A stretch of 14,884 nucleotides of DNA from JAMHZE01 sp964424715. GTDB taxonomy: Bacteria; Pseudomonadota; Alphaproteobacteria; Rickettsiales; UBA8987. The notes below the pieces were generated by a model, which was given only the letters and a program-made list of their open reading frames with translations, was not told where the DNA came from and searched no databases. Position numbers and translations under genes: made by a program. Position 1 is the stretch's first letter, and every line of letters begins with the position of its first letter. Positions 1 to 8,038 of the stretch are shown piece by piece. The stretch lies in assembly GCA_964424715.1 (NCBI GenBank), contig CAYRJW010000036.1, positions 1 through 14,884 of the forward strand. The letters are read 5' to 3'.

Positions 1-1629
1 ACCGAAATTAAAAGTATCGAGTATGACATCAGATTCTTTCAGATATGCCGGGAATTCAATGTTAGATGCCCATGGATGATAATGTATCCTCTCAACCAGT
101 TTCTTGCCGATATTTTTATTTATCCTTTTGGTGGTCATCTTCGATATCTTACCGGTATCTTCGGGAAATAATATTATGCCGTTCGGGTCTTTTTCCAGTA
201 TCGCCTTTATCGCAAGATCAAAATCCGGGTGGAATTTATGGTTCTTCATCGGGCAGTAATAGATATTCTTATCCAGCGGCAATCCAAGCTCAGTACGGGT
301 CTTGAGTTTTTCCGGTAATTGGGGCTTTTCGATACAGGTAACTATATTTTTAAACCTTACCAGTTTTTCAGTGTAATATTCTTCTGCACCCGGCGCTTCA
401 AAATCATCGGTGGAAAGATAATAATCTATGTTCCTGCTTCCCGATGTATCCGGGTGGCCGGGCAGATGCGCCTGTATCGGCGCAAGCCTTGTAAGCGCAA
501 TTAAATATGCCAGCCAGTACATTCCTATATCCGGATATATCAAAATATCCAGCGCGGCCTTGGCAGTAGTATCCCTGATATTAAAGAAATCCTCCCTGAA
601 GACCTTCAGATTCTCCGGCGGGATGAATGATATTAGTTTTCTGATATAATCATCGCCACCTTTTTTCTTTAAACCGGAAAGCCCATCGATGAAAAATATG
701 TGAACATCAAAACGCGGGTCTTTGGCAAGCTCGATTATCAGGCCGTTGAAACATATGGAGACCGGGTGTTTCTGGAAGAATGCCGAAAGGAAACCGATCT
801 TTATTTTTTTGTTCTTATCGAATTTATAATTTGCGATATGAGGTGCAGTATAATTAATTTCCGGCGTAGAATTTATGTAAAGTTCCGCAAGTTTTGATTT
901 CAGCTCCCTGTTATTCCGCGCGTGATATGCAAGATAAAAATGGTTCAGGTAAATGCGGCTGCTCAGATCATCAATTTTCAGGTTTTGTGCCAACAAATTG
1001 TTTATCCTTCCAAGCAGGCCGGCGCGGAAAGCATCTATCTCATTTTGGTTCTTGAAAAGCGATTCTATAAAGGTTGCAGCGCCTATCTTTATATTATTAT
1101 CACCGGGTTTCAGCTTTGATAATTTCTCAAGATAGAACTGCGCTTCGGTCGGGCTGTATATATGCATCAGGTCGCCCATCGCCTGTAATGACTGGATATT
1201 GTCAGGCGATAACTCCAGCGATCTCTCGTAAGATTCCACCGCCTCTTTCAGGTCACCCTTCATGGAAAGTATCGAGCCTATATTCTGGTAATATATATAA
1301 TTCCTCGGATCAAGCTCAGATGCTTTCTTTGCGTATATAAGCGCCTCCTCCTGTTTTCCCTGCGCACTGCAGACATTGCCTAAACTATTATGGAACGGAG
1401 CATTATTCGGATGTACATTGATACAATGGCGAAATATTTTTTCGGCCATTTCGTAATTACCTTTTTTTATCATTATGAAGCCGAGTTTTTCGCTTGCTTC
1501 TATGTTGTATGGTTCCTGCGAGAAAATGGTGTTATATGCTTTTGCGGCATTATCCAGATCGCCAGAATCAAGATATTGCCGTGCCTGCGCGGTCAAAGGA
1601 TGAATGGATTGTGGATTTTTATTTTGCAT
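1..1629 (-). CDS. TPR-repeat glycosyltransferase, GT41 (SPINDLY/OGT-like), C-terminus cut by window edge
   Basis: The frame is open from ATG at 1629 to base 1 (543 codons, no stop). Residues of roughly 13-175 are tandem tetratricopeptide repeats, for example the segments around GNYEMAEKIFRHCI, GKQEEALIYAKKASELDP and GDLKEAVESYERSLELSP. From about residue 275 the GT41 catalytic region begins. KIGFLSAFFQKHPVS carries the conserved His-Pro of OGT enzymes, QAHLPGHPDTSG plus IDYYLSTD matches the OGT motif QxxxxGxPxTSG...DY, and the last visible residues ESDVILDTFNFG match the nucleotide-sugar-binding motif ADVxLDTxxxxGGTT. GT41 enzymes transfer a sugar (GlcNAc or hexose) from UDP or another nucleotide donor, often to Ser/Thr or Asn of proteins, in the cytoplasm; donor and acceptor are not determined here. 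An in-frame ATG at 1695 would add 22 residues and overlap the divergent gene's start. 1629 is preferred but neither start has a clear Shine-Dalgarno sequence. Perhaps 50-100 residues are missing. Confidence 0.88.
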   Translation of the reverse strand, partial: MQNKNPQSIHPLTAQARQYLDSGDLDNAAKAYNTIFSQEPYNIEASEKLGFIMIKKGNYEMAEKIFRHCINVHPNNAPFHNSLGNVCSAQGKQEEALIYAKKASELDPRNYIYYQNIGSILSMKGDLKEAVESYERSLELSPDNIQSLQAMGDLMHIYSPTEAQFYLEKLSKLKPGDNNIKIGAATFIESLFKNQNEIDAFRAGLLGRINNLLAQNLKIDDLSSRIYLNHFYLAYHARNNRELKSKLAELYINSTPEINYTAPHIANYKFDKNKKIKIGFLSAFFQKHPVSICFNGLIIELAKDPRFDVHIFFIDGLSGLKKKGGDDYIRKLISFIPPENLKVFREDFFNIRDTTAKAALDILIYPDIGMYWLAYLIALTRLAPIQAHLPGHPDTSGSRNIDYYLSTDDFEAPGAEEYYTEKLVRFKNIVTCIEKPQLPEKLKTRTELGLPLDKNIYYCPMKNHKFHPDFDLAIKAILEKDPNGIILFPEDTGKISKMTTKRINKNIGKKLVERIHYHPWASNIEFPAYLKESDVILDTFNFG

Positions 1630-1693
1630 CCGGCTTTTATATACGAAGTTTTTACTATAGAAAATAATATTTTTTTCAGGTAGGTTCAATATC

Positions 1694-2266
1694 ATGAATA
1701 GTTTTTATACAAATAAGGAATTAAAAACCCTTGGCTTCGCGAAAACCGGAAAGAATGTAAAAATTTCCCGCAAGGCATCTTTCTATGGCAATAGCAGGAT
1801 AGAGATAGGCGATAATTCACGCATAGATGATTTCTGCATAATCTCCGCCGGCGAAAAAGGCATAAAGATAGGAAAATTCGTCCACATCGCATGTTATGTT
1901 TCACTTATCGGCAAGGAAAAAATAGAGTTCGGCGATCTCTCCACCATCTCCGGCCATTCATCAGTATATTCCAGCAGCGATGATTATAGCGGTTCATCAC
2001 TAACTAACCCTACCGTTGCAGATAAATATAAAAAAGTTGAGAACAAACCCGTGAAAATAGGCAAAGGCGTTGTGATAGGCGCACATAGTTGTGTTCTACC
2101 GGGTGTTACCATCGGTGATGGTTGTGCACTTGGTGCATTCTCACTGGTGAATAAAAATATAAAAGCAGGAATGATAGCGGCAGGAATTCCTTGCAAAGCT
2201 GTGAAGCTGCGCAAGAAAGACCATATCAGACTCGAAAAGAAATTCCTGAAAGACTCCGGTTACTAG
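1694..2266 (+). CDS. Left-handed beta-helix (hexapeptide) acyltransferase, WbbJ/LacA-like
   Basis: This is a 190-residue protein with hexapeptide repeats of the [LIV]-G-x4 kind: IEIGDNSRI, IKIGKFVHI, IEFGDLSTI, then VKIGKGVVIGAHSCVLPGV, TIGDGCALGAFSLV. It ends in the AAGIPCKAVK motif that closes many sugar and serine acetyltransferases. Length and layout fit acetyl-CoA-dependent O- or N-acetyltransferases of sugars. A histidine in the SGHSSVYSSSDD insert (about residue 96) is a candidate catalytic base by analogy with LacA/WbbJ proteins. Its neighbour, converging on it, is a sugar aminotransferase, so N-acetylation of a nucleotide-linked amino sugar (as in FdtC/QdtC/VioB-type steps) is a reasonable inference; O-acetylation of a glycan is the alternative. 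The start is supported by a TAGG Shine-Dalgarno core 9 nt upstream. The last base of its TAG stop lies inside the opposing gene. Confidence 0.88.
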   Translation: MNSFYTNKELKTLGFAKTGKNVKISRKASFYGNSRIEIGDNSRIDDFCIISAGEKGIKIGKFVHIACYVSLIGKEKIEFGDLSTISGHSSVYSSSDDYSGSSLTNPTVADKYKKVENKPVKIGKGVVIGAHSCVLPGVTIGDGCALGAFSLVNKNIKAGMIAAGIPCKAVKLRKKDHIRLEKKFLKDSGY

Positions 2267-3351
2267 ATAATCTCCGCCAGCGTATCGATAACTTTATTTA
2301 TCTGCTCCTCGGAAAGTCCTATCCAGAATGGCAGTGCCACAACCGAATCAACCAGTTTTTCAGTAACGAATAAAGGAGTTTTCGGGAACACTTTATAAGG
2401 CTCGAAGTTATGGCAGCCTTTTTTCCACCAGCGACGAGATTCTATTCCTTTTGATGCAAGATGATCTATCACCTCATCCGCATTGTTCTTTTTTAGTACG
2501 ACATTACAGGTAGTGGTCGCCCATCCGCGTGAAAGCCATGCTTTAAGGCCGATCTCCTCAAGCTTTGTAAGATATAGCTGGTTAAGCTCCATCAGTTTTT
2601 TGCGTTTTTCCTGCCAGCCATCAAGCTCAGCCATGCCGACCGCAGCGTTATATTCATTCATCTTGGCGTTGGTACCGCGTACTATTATCCCTTCCGGGGT
2701 GAAACCAAAATTGGAGAGTTTTTTTATCTTGAAGATAAAATCCTCGTTCTTGCAGATCACCAGCCCGCCCTCGCCTACGCCGAATGGCTTTGTTGCGTGA
2801 AGGCTTATTACAATTGGTATCTCGGAAGCGCAGAAATCCTTGAAGCGGCAGACCGTATCGAATGCAGCGGCGGCATCTATCACTATGGTTATGCCTGTTT
2901 CCTTCTGGAATCTTTCCCATTTTTTAATATCGATCGGCGCGCCGAACGGCGCAACTATCACGGCGGAAGTTATTCTTTCTTTTATCTGCAGCAGATTCTC
3001 CGGTTCAACGGTCCAGGTCTGTTCGTTCACATCAACAAAGAACGGCATCAGATCAGCGTTATAGACCGCGCCGGCAGTAGCGACGAATGTATATGAAGGC
3101 AGCGCACAATATGAGCCGCGTGGTATGTTCAGCCCCCTCATGATAGTGACAAGCGCCGCGGTGGCGTTGGAAAAAGTGGTGACCTCGGTCGGTTTTACGC
3201 CGAAATGTTCTGCAAAGCGCTTCTCAAGTGCGGTATTTACCGGGCCGAAATTGGTGTACCATCTGTTCTCATCAATATCTTTCAGATATGGAAGTATCTT
3301 CTCACCCGCAGGCAGCAAGGGCCTCATCACCGGAATCTCGTAATTTGTCAT
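2263..3351 (-). CDS. DegT/DnrJ/EryC1/StrS-family PLP-dependent sugar aminotransferase
   Basis: This 362-residue fold-type I PLP enzyme of the family makes amino sugars from nucleotide-linked keto sugars (VioA/QdtB/ArnB type), in the cytoplasm with glutamate as usual amino donor. Visible motifs in order: the N-terminal RWYTNFGPVNTALEKRFAEHFG, SNATAAL near residue 61 (the family's SGTxAL phosphate-binding motif), LPSYTFVATAGAV near 84, VIDAAAAFD with Asp159 expected to pair with the pyridine nitrogen, and SLHATKPFGVGEGG with Lys188 as the Schiff-base lysine. An oddity: the Gln/His usually found three residues after the Asp (EDAAQ/H) is Ala here. The start ATG has no obvious Shine-Dalgarno sequence but the N-terminus fits the family. 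The gene ends tail-to-tail with the acetyltransferase and diverges from the efflux operon. The exact sugar product cannot be read from sequence alone. Confidence 0.9.
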   Translation of the reverse strand: MTNYEIPVMRPLLPAGEKILPYLKDIDENRWYTNFGPVNTALEKRFAEHFGVKPTEVTTFSNATAALVTIMRGLNIPRGSYCALPSYTFVATAGAVYNADLMPFFVDVNEQTWTVEPENLLQIKERITSAVIVAPFGAPIDIKKWERFQKETGITIVIDAAAAFDTVCRFKDFCASEIPIVISLHATKPFGVGEGGLVICKNEDFIFKIKKLSNFGFTPEGIIVRGTNAKMNEYNAAVGMAELDGWQEKRKKLMELNQLYLTKLEEIGLKAWLSRGWATTTCNVVLKKNNADEVIDHLASKGIESRRWWKKGCHNFEPYKVFPKTPLFVTEKLVDSVVALPFWIGLSEEQINKVIDTLAEII

Positions 3352-3508
3352 GCAATTTATGGTTTTAGTTATAAGTAGCAGTTTATATCACAAATATACC
3401 AAACGCAAACCATGAATATATCCTAATCAACTAAATGGCCCGCAAGTATTGACTGTTTTGCGAATAGGATATATGGGTGTTGCGTATTCAACAATATCAG
3501 AGTTTTTA
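3352..3508. promoter_or_regulatory. Divergent intergenic region between aminotransferase and efflux operon
   Basis: This AT-rich spacer must hold the promoters of the leftward aminotransferase and the rightward efflux operon. TTGACT at 3450-3455 resembles a -35 box, but the best downstream -10-like hexamer, TATATG at 3470-3475, is only 14 nt away, so I do not assign it. In-frame upstream start candidates for the adaptor (TTG 3449, ATG 3473) also lie here. No regulator gene or clear operator is visible. Confidence 0.4.
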
Positions 3509-4730
3509 ATGCCTGGATCGAAAAAAATAATAATATTCATTATAATAATATTCACGGGTTATTTCCTGTACGGGCATTTCGCAGGCGGTGATAAAAAAGC
3601 TCCGCAGGGTGCGGGTGCACCCGGTGGAATGGCAACGCCTGTCAGCGCGGCTACCGTGATTGAAAGGGAAGTTAACGAATGGTCCGAATTTTCCGGCCGT
3701 CTGGAGGCTATGGATAATGTTGAGGTAAGATCCCGCGTTTCCGGCACTATCCAGAAGGTGAGCTTTCAGGATGGTTCGCTGGTAAAACAGGGCCAGCCAT
3801 TATTCACCATAGACCAGCGCCCATATATCGCCGATGCCGAAAAGGCCAGAGGCGCTCTGGCAGCAGCACAATCAGCCTATGATAATGCCATCACCGATTT
3901 TAACAGAACAAAAAGCCTTTACGTTTCCGGCTCCATTTCCAAAAGAGATTATGATTCGCGCGAAAGTAATGTAAGGATAACCGAAGGCAATTTAAAATCC
4001 GCAAAGGCCACTGCCAATACAGCGCAGATCAACCTTGATTACACTGTTATAAAAGCCCCTATAAGCGGCAAGGTCAGCCGCGCGGAGATAACCGAGGGCA
4101 ATGTGATAAATGCCGGACCGGCAACACCTCTACTTACCACCATAGTTTCACTTTCACCGATATATGCAAGTTTTGAGGTTGATGAACAGACCTTCCTGCG
4201 CAATATATATGGCACATCACCTGAGGCCCTCAAGAACATCCCGGTCTCAATAGGCCTTGCGGATAATTCTGCGGAAACCATCACCGGGAAGATTCATTCA
4301 TTCGATAACCAGCTTAACGCAACATCCGGTACCATACGCGTGCGCGCCATCATCGATAATGAGGATGGAAAACTTGTTCCCGGCCTATTCGCAAGGGTAA
4401 AGCTCGGCTCACCTGAAAATAAAAATGCGATACTGGTGAATGAAAAAGCCATCGGCACTGACCAGAGCAAGAAATTCGTTTATGTAGTATCCCCCACCAA
4501 CACCGCTGAATACCACGAAGTTACATTAGGCCAGACCATCGATGGCNNNNNNNNNNCTGCGTGTTGTGCATAGCGGCCTGAAAGCCGGTGATAAAGTTAT
4601 CGTCAACGGTCTTATAACAGTTCGTCCTAATGCCCCGGTCCAGCCTGAGATCGTTGACATGGCAAGTTTTGAGGATGAGAACCCGCAGAATATCTCCGGC
4701 GATAAGGCAAAAAATAATATAGAAAAATAA
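3509..4730 (+). CDS. RND efflux periplasmic adaptor (membrane fusion protein), AcrA/MexA-like, interrupted by a 10-N gap
   Basis: The adaptor couples an inner-membrane RND pump to a TolC-type channel. The chosen ATG at 3509 gives MPGSKK followed by a hydrophobic anchor (IIIFIIIIFTGYFLY); there is no lipobox cysteine, so it is a membrane-anchored rather than lipidated adaptor. Longer readings from TTG 3449 or ATG 3473 put an unlikely tail before the anchor. Two half-lipoyl motifs flank a helical hairpin: VEVRSRVSGTIQKVSFQDGS and DYTVIKAPISGKVSRAEI. The hairpin carries RTKSLYVSGSIS, which fits the RxxxLxxxxxxS motif used for TolC docking. The C-terminal GLKAGDKVIVNGLITVRP is typical. Bases 3509-4546 end on a whole codon and 4557-4730 start on one. 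Removing the N run therefore gives one 403-residue protein reading ...TIDG|LRVVHSG..., close to AcrA length. The pump gene follows 3 nt after the stop. Confidence 0.93.
4547..4556. other. Assembly gap (10 N), probably zero missing bases
   Basis: Ten Ns lie inside the adaptor gene. The codon phase is exact on both sides when they are deleted, and the joined protein reads through a conserved stretch (DG then LRVV) with the spacing expected from AcrA. The run is therefore a placeholder rather than lost sequence. Confidence 0.9.
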
Positions 4731-4733
4731 CAA

Positions 4734-5985
4734 ATGAATATTTCCAGTTTCTTTATCAACAAGCCTATATTCGCAAGCGTCATATCAATAGTCATATTCC
4801 TTGCGGGACTGATATCGGTAGGCCAGCTGCCTATCTCCGAATATCCGGAAGTTGCGCCACCTTCTATAAATGTACGCGCATCCTATCCCGGTGCTAACCC
4901 GAAAGTTATTTCAGAAACTGTTGCAGCACCACTCGAAGAAGCCATAAACGGTGTTGAGGATATGCTATATCTTTCCTCACAAGCAAATACCGATGGCAGC
5001 CTTGGCATCAGTGTCACCTTCAAGCTCGGCGCCGATGCCGACAAGGCGCAGCAGCTGGTGCAGAACCGGGTTGCGCAAGCATTACCAAGATTGCCAGATA
5101 TCGTGCGCGCGCTCGGTGTCACAACGGTAAAAAGCTCTTCCGACCTTACAATGGTGGTGCATTTATATTCGCCGAATGAACGCTATGATATGCTTTACCT
5201 GCGCAATTATGCGCTGCTGAACGTGCGTGATGTCATCACCAGGATACAGGGCGTTGGCGATGTCCGGATATTCGGCGGTGGCGATTACGCCATGCGCATC
5301 TGGCTCGACCCTCAAAAAGTCGCGGCGCGAAAACTGAACGCCAGCGATGTCATCCGCGCGATAAGGGAACAGAACCTGCAGGTAGCTGTGGGCATAATCG
5401 GCGGCTCGCCTTCGGCCATTGGCGTGAATTTTGAGCTGCCGATAAACGCCCGCGGCAGGCTTGAGACCGTTGATGAGTTCAATGATATAATAGTAAAAGC
5501 AGAGACCGATGGTTCAATCACAAGGCTGAAAGATATTGCACGGGTGGAACTTGGCTCATCGGAATATTCAATGAGCTCAATGCTGAATAATAAATCGGCG
5601 GTAGCGATACCTGTATTCCAGGCGCCTGATTCCAACTCCATCGAAATTTCCGATAACGTCCGCAAGGCGATGAAAAAAATGAAGAAGTCTTTCCCTGAAG
5701 GTATAGATTATCAGATCGTTTACGACCCCACAATCTTCGTCCGCCAGTCTATCGAGAAGGTCATAAAAACACTGCTGGAGGCTGTGGCCCTTGTTGTTAT
5801 CGTGGTGATAATATTCCTGCAGACATGGCGGGCATCCATAATCCCGTTACTTGCAGTTCCAATTTCAATAATCGGGACATTCGCTTTCATGCATATGTTC
5901 GGCTTCTCGATAAACGCACTTTCACTGTTCGGGCTGGTGCTTGCCATAGGTATCGTGGTCGATGATGCCATTGTGGTGGTCGAAA
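4734..5985 (+). CDS. RND multidrug efflux pump (AcrB/HAE1 type), N-terminal part up to scaffold gap
   Basis: This is the N-terminal part (417 codons plus one base) of a proton-driven inner-membrane exporter that works as a trimer with the adaptor just upstream. It begins MNISSFFINKPIFASVIS with TM1 at about residues 10-30, then the porter (PN1/PN2) domains with family motifs such as EYPEVAPP, SYPGANPKVI, and NRVAQALPRLP. TM2-TM4 follow, with FLQTWRASIIPLLAVPISI. Asp-Asp at residues 410-411 (VVDDAIVVVE) correspond to AcrB D407/D408 of the proton relay. The ATG lies 3 nt after the adaptor stop with no strong Shine-Dalgarno sequence, suggesting translational coupling. The fragment stops at the N run in the middle of a codon. 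It almost certainly continues in the fragment ending at 8038; the intact pump would be about 1044 residues. Confidence 0.92.
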
Positions 5986-5995
5986 NNNNNNNNNN
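5986..5995. other. Assembly gap (10 N) next to a duplicated RND segment
   Basis: Ten Ns lie in the pump gene, immediately after the TM4 motif. Deleting them does not restore a normal protein, because the TM3-TM4 region is then encoded twice in succession. The gap marks a doubtful join. Confidence 0.9.
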
Positions 5996-6155
5996 GCGCG
6001 TGCGGTTGTTATTCCTGTTGTCACGATTCCACTCTCTCTCATTGGTGTTTGTTCTCTCATGCTCGCCATGGGTTATTCCATTAATTTACTGACTTTGCTT
6101 GCCATGGTCATTGCCATCGGGCTCGTCGTCGATGATGCCATTGTGGTGGTTGAAA
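5996..6155 (+). other. Duplicated TM3-TM4 segment from a different RND pump (likely misassembly)
   Basis: Residues ARAVVIPVVTIPLSLIGV through GLVVDDAIVVVE repeat what was already encoded before the gap (ASIIPLLAVPISIIGT through GIVVDDAIVVVE), but with different residues. A 23-base stretch is identical at 5958-5980 and 6128-6150, a plausible assembly branch point. Isoleucine codons here are ATT (5) and ATC (1) with no ATA, whereas about 220 bases before the gap use mostly ATA. This suggests another gene or another genome as the source. Confidence 0.75.
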
Positions 6156-8038
6156 ATGTTGAGCGCAATATATCCAACGGCCTTTCACCCCACGATGCCA
6201 CCATTCAGGCCATGAAGGAAGTTTCCGGCCCGATAATCGCCATCGCGCTCGTACTGTGCGCGGTGTTCATTCCTATCGCCTTCGTCAGTGGCCTCACCGG
6301 AAAATTCTATGAGCAGTTCGCGCTTACAATTGCAATATCAACGGTCATATCCGCGTTCAATTCATTAACGCTAAGCCCCGCCCTTGCCTCTCTACTGCTG
6401 AAAAGCCACGATGCCCCGAAAGATATGCTTACCCGCTTCATGGATAAGATATTCGGCGGGTTCTTCCATGCGTTCAATAAATTCTTTTCCGCCTCATCAT
6501 CAAAATATTCGGATATCGTCAAAAGAACGCTTAACCGTAAATTCGCCGCGATGGTGGTTTACCTTGTGCTTATAGCCTTCACCTATTTTGCTTTCCAGAA
6601 AGTGCCTATGGGTTATGTACCGGCGCAGGATAAACAATATTTAATAGCCTTCGCGAATCTGCCGGGTGGTTCCTCGCTGGAAAGGACCGAAGAGGTCATA
6701 AAGAAAATGTCGGAAATAACATTGCAACAGCCAGGTGTTAACAGCGCCGTTGCATTCTCCGGCCTTTCCATTGCCGGTTTCAGTCGCAGCCCTAATGCAG
6801 GCGTTGTGTTCGTTCCGCTGGAGGATTTCAAGAAAAGGACCTCACCGGAACTGTCAGCATTCGCGATAGCGGGTGAGCTGAATAAAAAATTCTCAGGCAT
6901 AAAAGATGCGATGATCCAGATATTCCCTCCACCTCCGGTACGCGGCCTTGGTTCCATAGGCGGCTTCAAACTACAGGTGGAAGACCGTGGCGATGTCGGT
7001 TATGATGGCCTGAACGCCGCCATACAGCAGGTTATCGGCAAGGCATACCAGACCCCGGAACTTGCAAATGTATTTTCCAGCTATCAGGTAAATATACCGC
7101 AGCTCAATGCTGAAGTTAACCGCACTCAGGCAAAGCAGCTTGGCATCCCGGTAACCGATATTTTCGAGACCATGCAGGTCTATCTCGGCTCATATTACGT
7201 GAATGATTTTAACAAATTCGGGCGGACATTCCGCGTTGTCGCACAGGCAGATGCGCCTTTCCGCTCCCATCCGGAGAATATCTCGGAACTGAAAGTAAGG
7301 AACGCCGCCGGCGAGATGGTACCGCTTGGTTCAATATTAAAAGTTTCCGAAACTTACGGCCCGGACCGCACCATGCGTTATAACGCATATCGCTCGGCTG
7401 ATATAAATGGCGGCCCTGCACCGGGCTATTCATCCGGTCAGGCGGAAGCCGCGATAGAAAAGATACTCGATGAGACCCTGCCAAAAGGCCTCAGCTATGA
7501 ATGGACCGAACTCACCTTCCAGCAAAAACTCGCCGGTAACGCCTCACTCCTGATCTTCCCGCTTTGCGTGTTCCTGGTGTTCCTTGTTCTGGCAGCGCAG
7601 TATGAAAGCCTGACCCTGCCGCTGGCGGTGATACTCATCGTGCCGATGTGCCTGCTCTGCGCTATATGCGGAGTCTGGCTAATGGGCAATGACAATAACA
7701 TATTCACCCAGATCGGTTTCATAGTTCTGGTAGGGCTGGCCTGCAAGAACGCCATACTTATAGTTGAGTTCGCCCACGCGCTGGAGAAAAAAGGCATGGG
7801 CATCGTCGAGGCCGCGATAGAAGCAAGCCACCTGCGGCTGCGCCCGATACTCATGACATCCTTCGCCTTCATCATGGGCGTTGTACCCCTGGCAACCTCC
7901 ACCGGCGCAGGCGCCGAAATGCGCCGCGCAATGGGCGTTGCCGTATTCTCCGGAATGTTAGGCGTAACCTTCTTCGGCCTTGTCCTGACCCCGGTTTTCT
8001 ATGTGATACTACGCAAACTGGTCCCCTCAAAAAAATAA
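5996..8038 (+). CDS. RND multidrug efflux pump (AcrB/HAE1 type), C-terminal part after scaffold gap
   Basis: The frame is open from the gap at 5996 to TAA at 8036-8038 (680 residues). From about 6151 it continues the pump in the AcrB/HAE1 style: NVERNISNGLSP, GPIIAIALVLCAVFIPIAFV, then LTGKFYEQFALTIAISTVIS and SAFNSLTLSPALASLL. Then come TM7, the second porter half, the docking domain, and the C-terminal TM8-TM12. GLACKNAILIVEF holds the lysine equivalent to AcrB K940, and LRLRPILMTSFAF the arginine equivalent to R971. The first 132-160 bases instead repeat the TM3-TM4 region in another RND dialect and probably do not belong. Joining 5985 to 6156 gives a single 1044-residue pump, close to AcrB's 1049. 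An internal ATG at 6059 is not a true start. The alternative, that two tandem pumps are collapsed in the gap, cannot be excluded. Confidence 0.9.
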   Translation, partial: ARAVVIPVVTIPLSLIGVCSLMLAMGYSINLLTLLAMVIAIGLVVDDAIVVVENVERNISNGLSPHDATIQAMKEVSGPIIAIALVLCAVFIPIAFVSGLTGKFYEQFALTIAISTVISAFNSLTLSPALASLLLKSHDAPKDMLTRFMDKIFGGFFHAFNKFFSASSSKYSDIVKRTLNRKFAAMVVYLVLIAFTYFAFQKVPMGYVPAQDKQYLIAFANLPGGSSLERTEEVIKKMSEITLQQPGVNSAVAFSGLSIAGFSRSPNAGVVFVPLEDFKKRTSPELSAFAIAGELNKKFSGIKDAMIQIFPPPPVRGLGSIGGFKLQVEDRGDVGYDGLNAAIQQVIGKAYQTPELANVFSSYQVNIPQLNAEVNRTQAKQLGIPVTDIFETMQVYLGSYYVNDFNKFGRTFRVVAQADAPFRSHPENISELKVRNAAGEMVPLGSILKVSETYGPDRTMRYNAYRSADINGGPAPGYSSGQAEAAIEKILDETLPKGLSYEWTELTFQQKLAGNASLLIFPLCVFLVFLVLAAQYESLTLPLAVILIVPMCLLCAICGVWLMGNDNNIFTQIGFIVLVGLACKNAILIVEFAHALEKKGMGIVEAAIEASHLRLRPILMTSFAFIMGVVPLATSTGAGAEMRRAMGVAVFSGMLGVTFFGLVLTPVFYVILRKLVPSKK

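Noticed and set aside
66..1683. Several short plus-strand open frames in the first 1.7 kb
   Set aside because: They are shadows of the minus-strand TPR/GT41 frame, which is continuous across the whole stretch and carries recognisable motifs.
3450..3475. TTGACT ... TATATG as a sigma-70 promoter for the efflux operon
   Set aside because: The 14-nt spacer is too short for a confident call.
3449..3508. Upstream starts TTG 3449 and ATG 3473 for the adaptor
   Set aside because: They would put up to 20 unlikely residues before the membrane anchor; ATG 3509 gives a standard positively charged start plus anchor.
6059..6061. ATG as the start of a separate second pump gene
   Set aside because: It lies within a transmembrane segment, has no ribosome-binding site, and the frame is open back to the gap.
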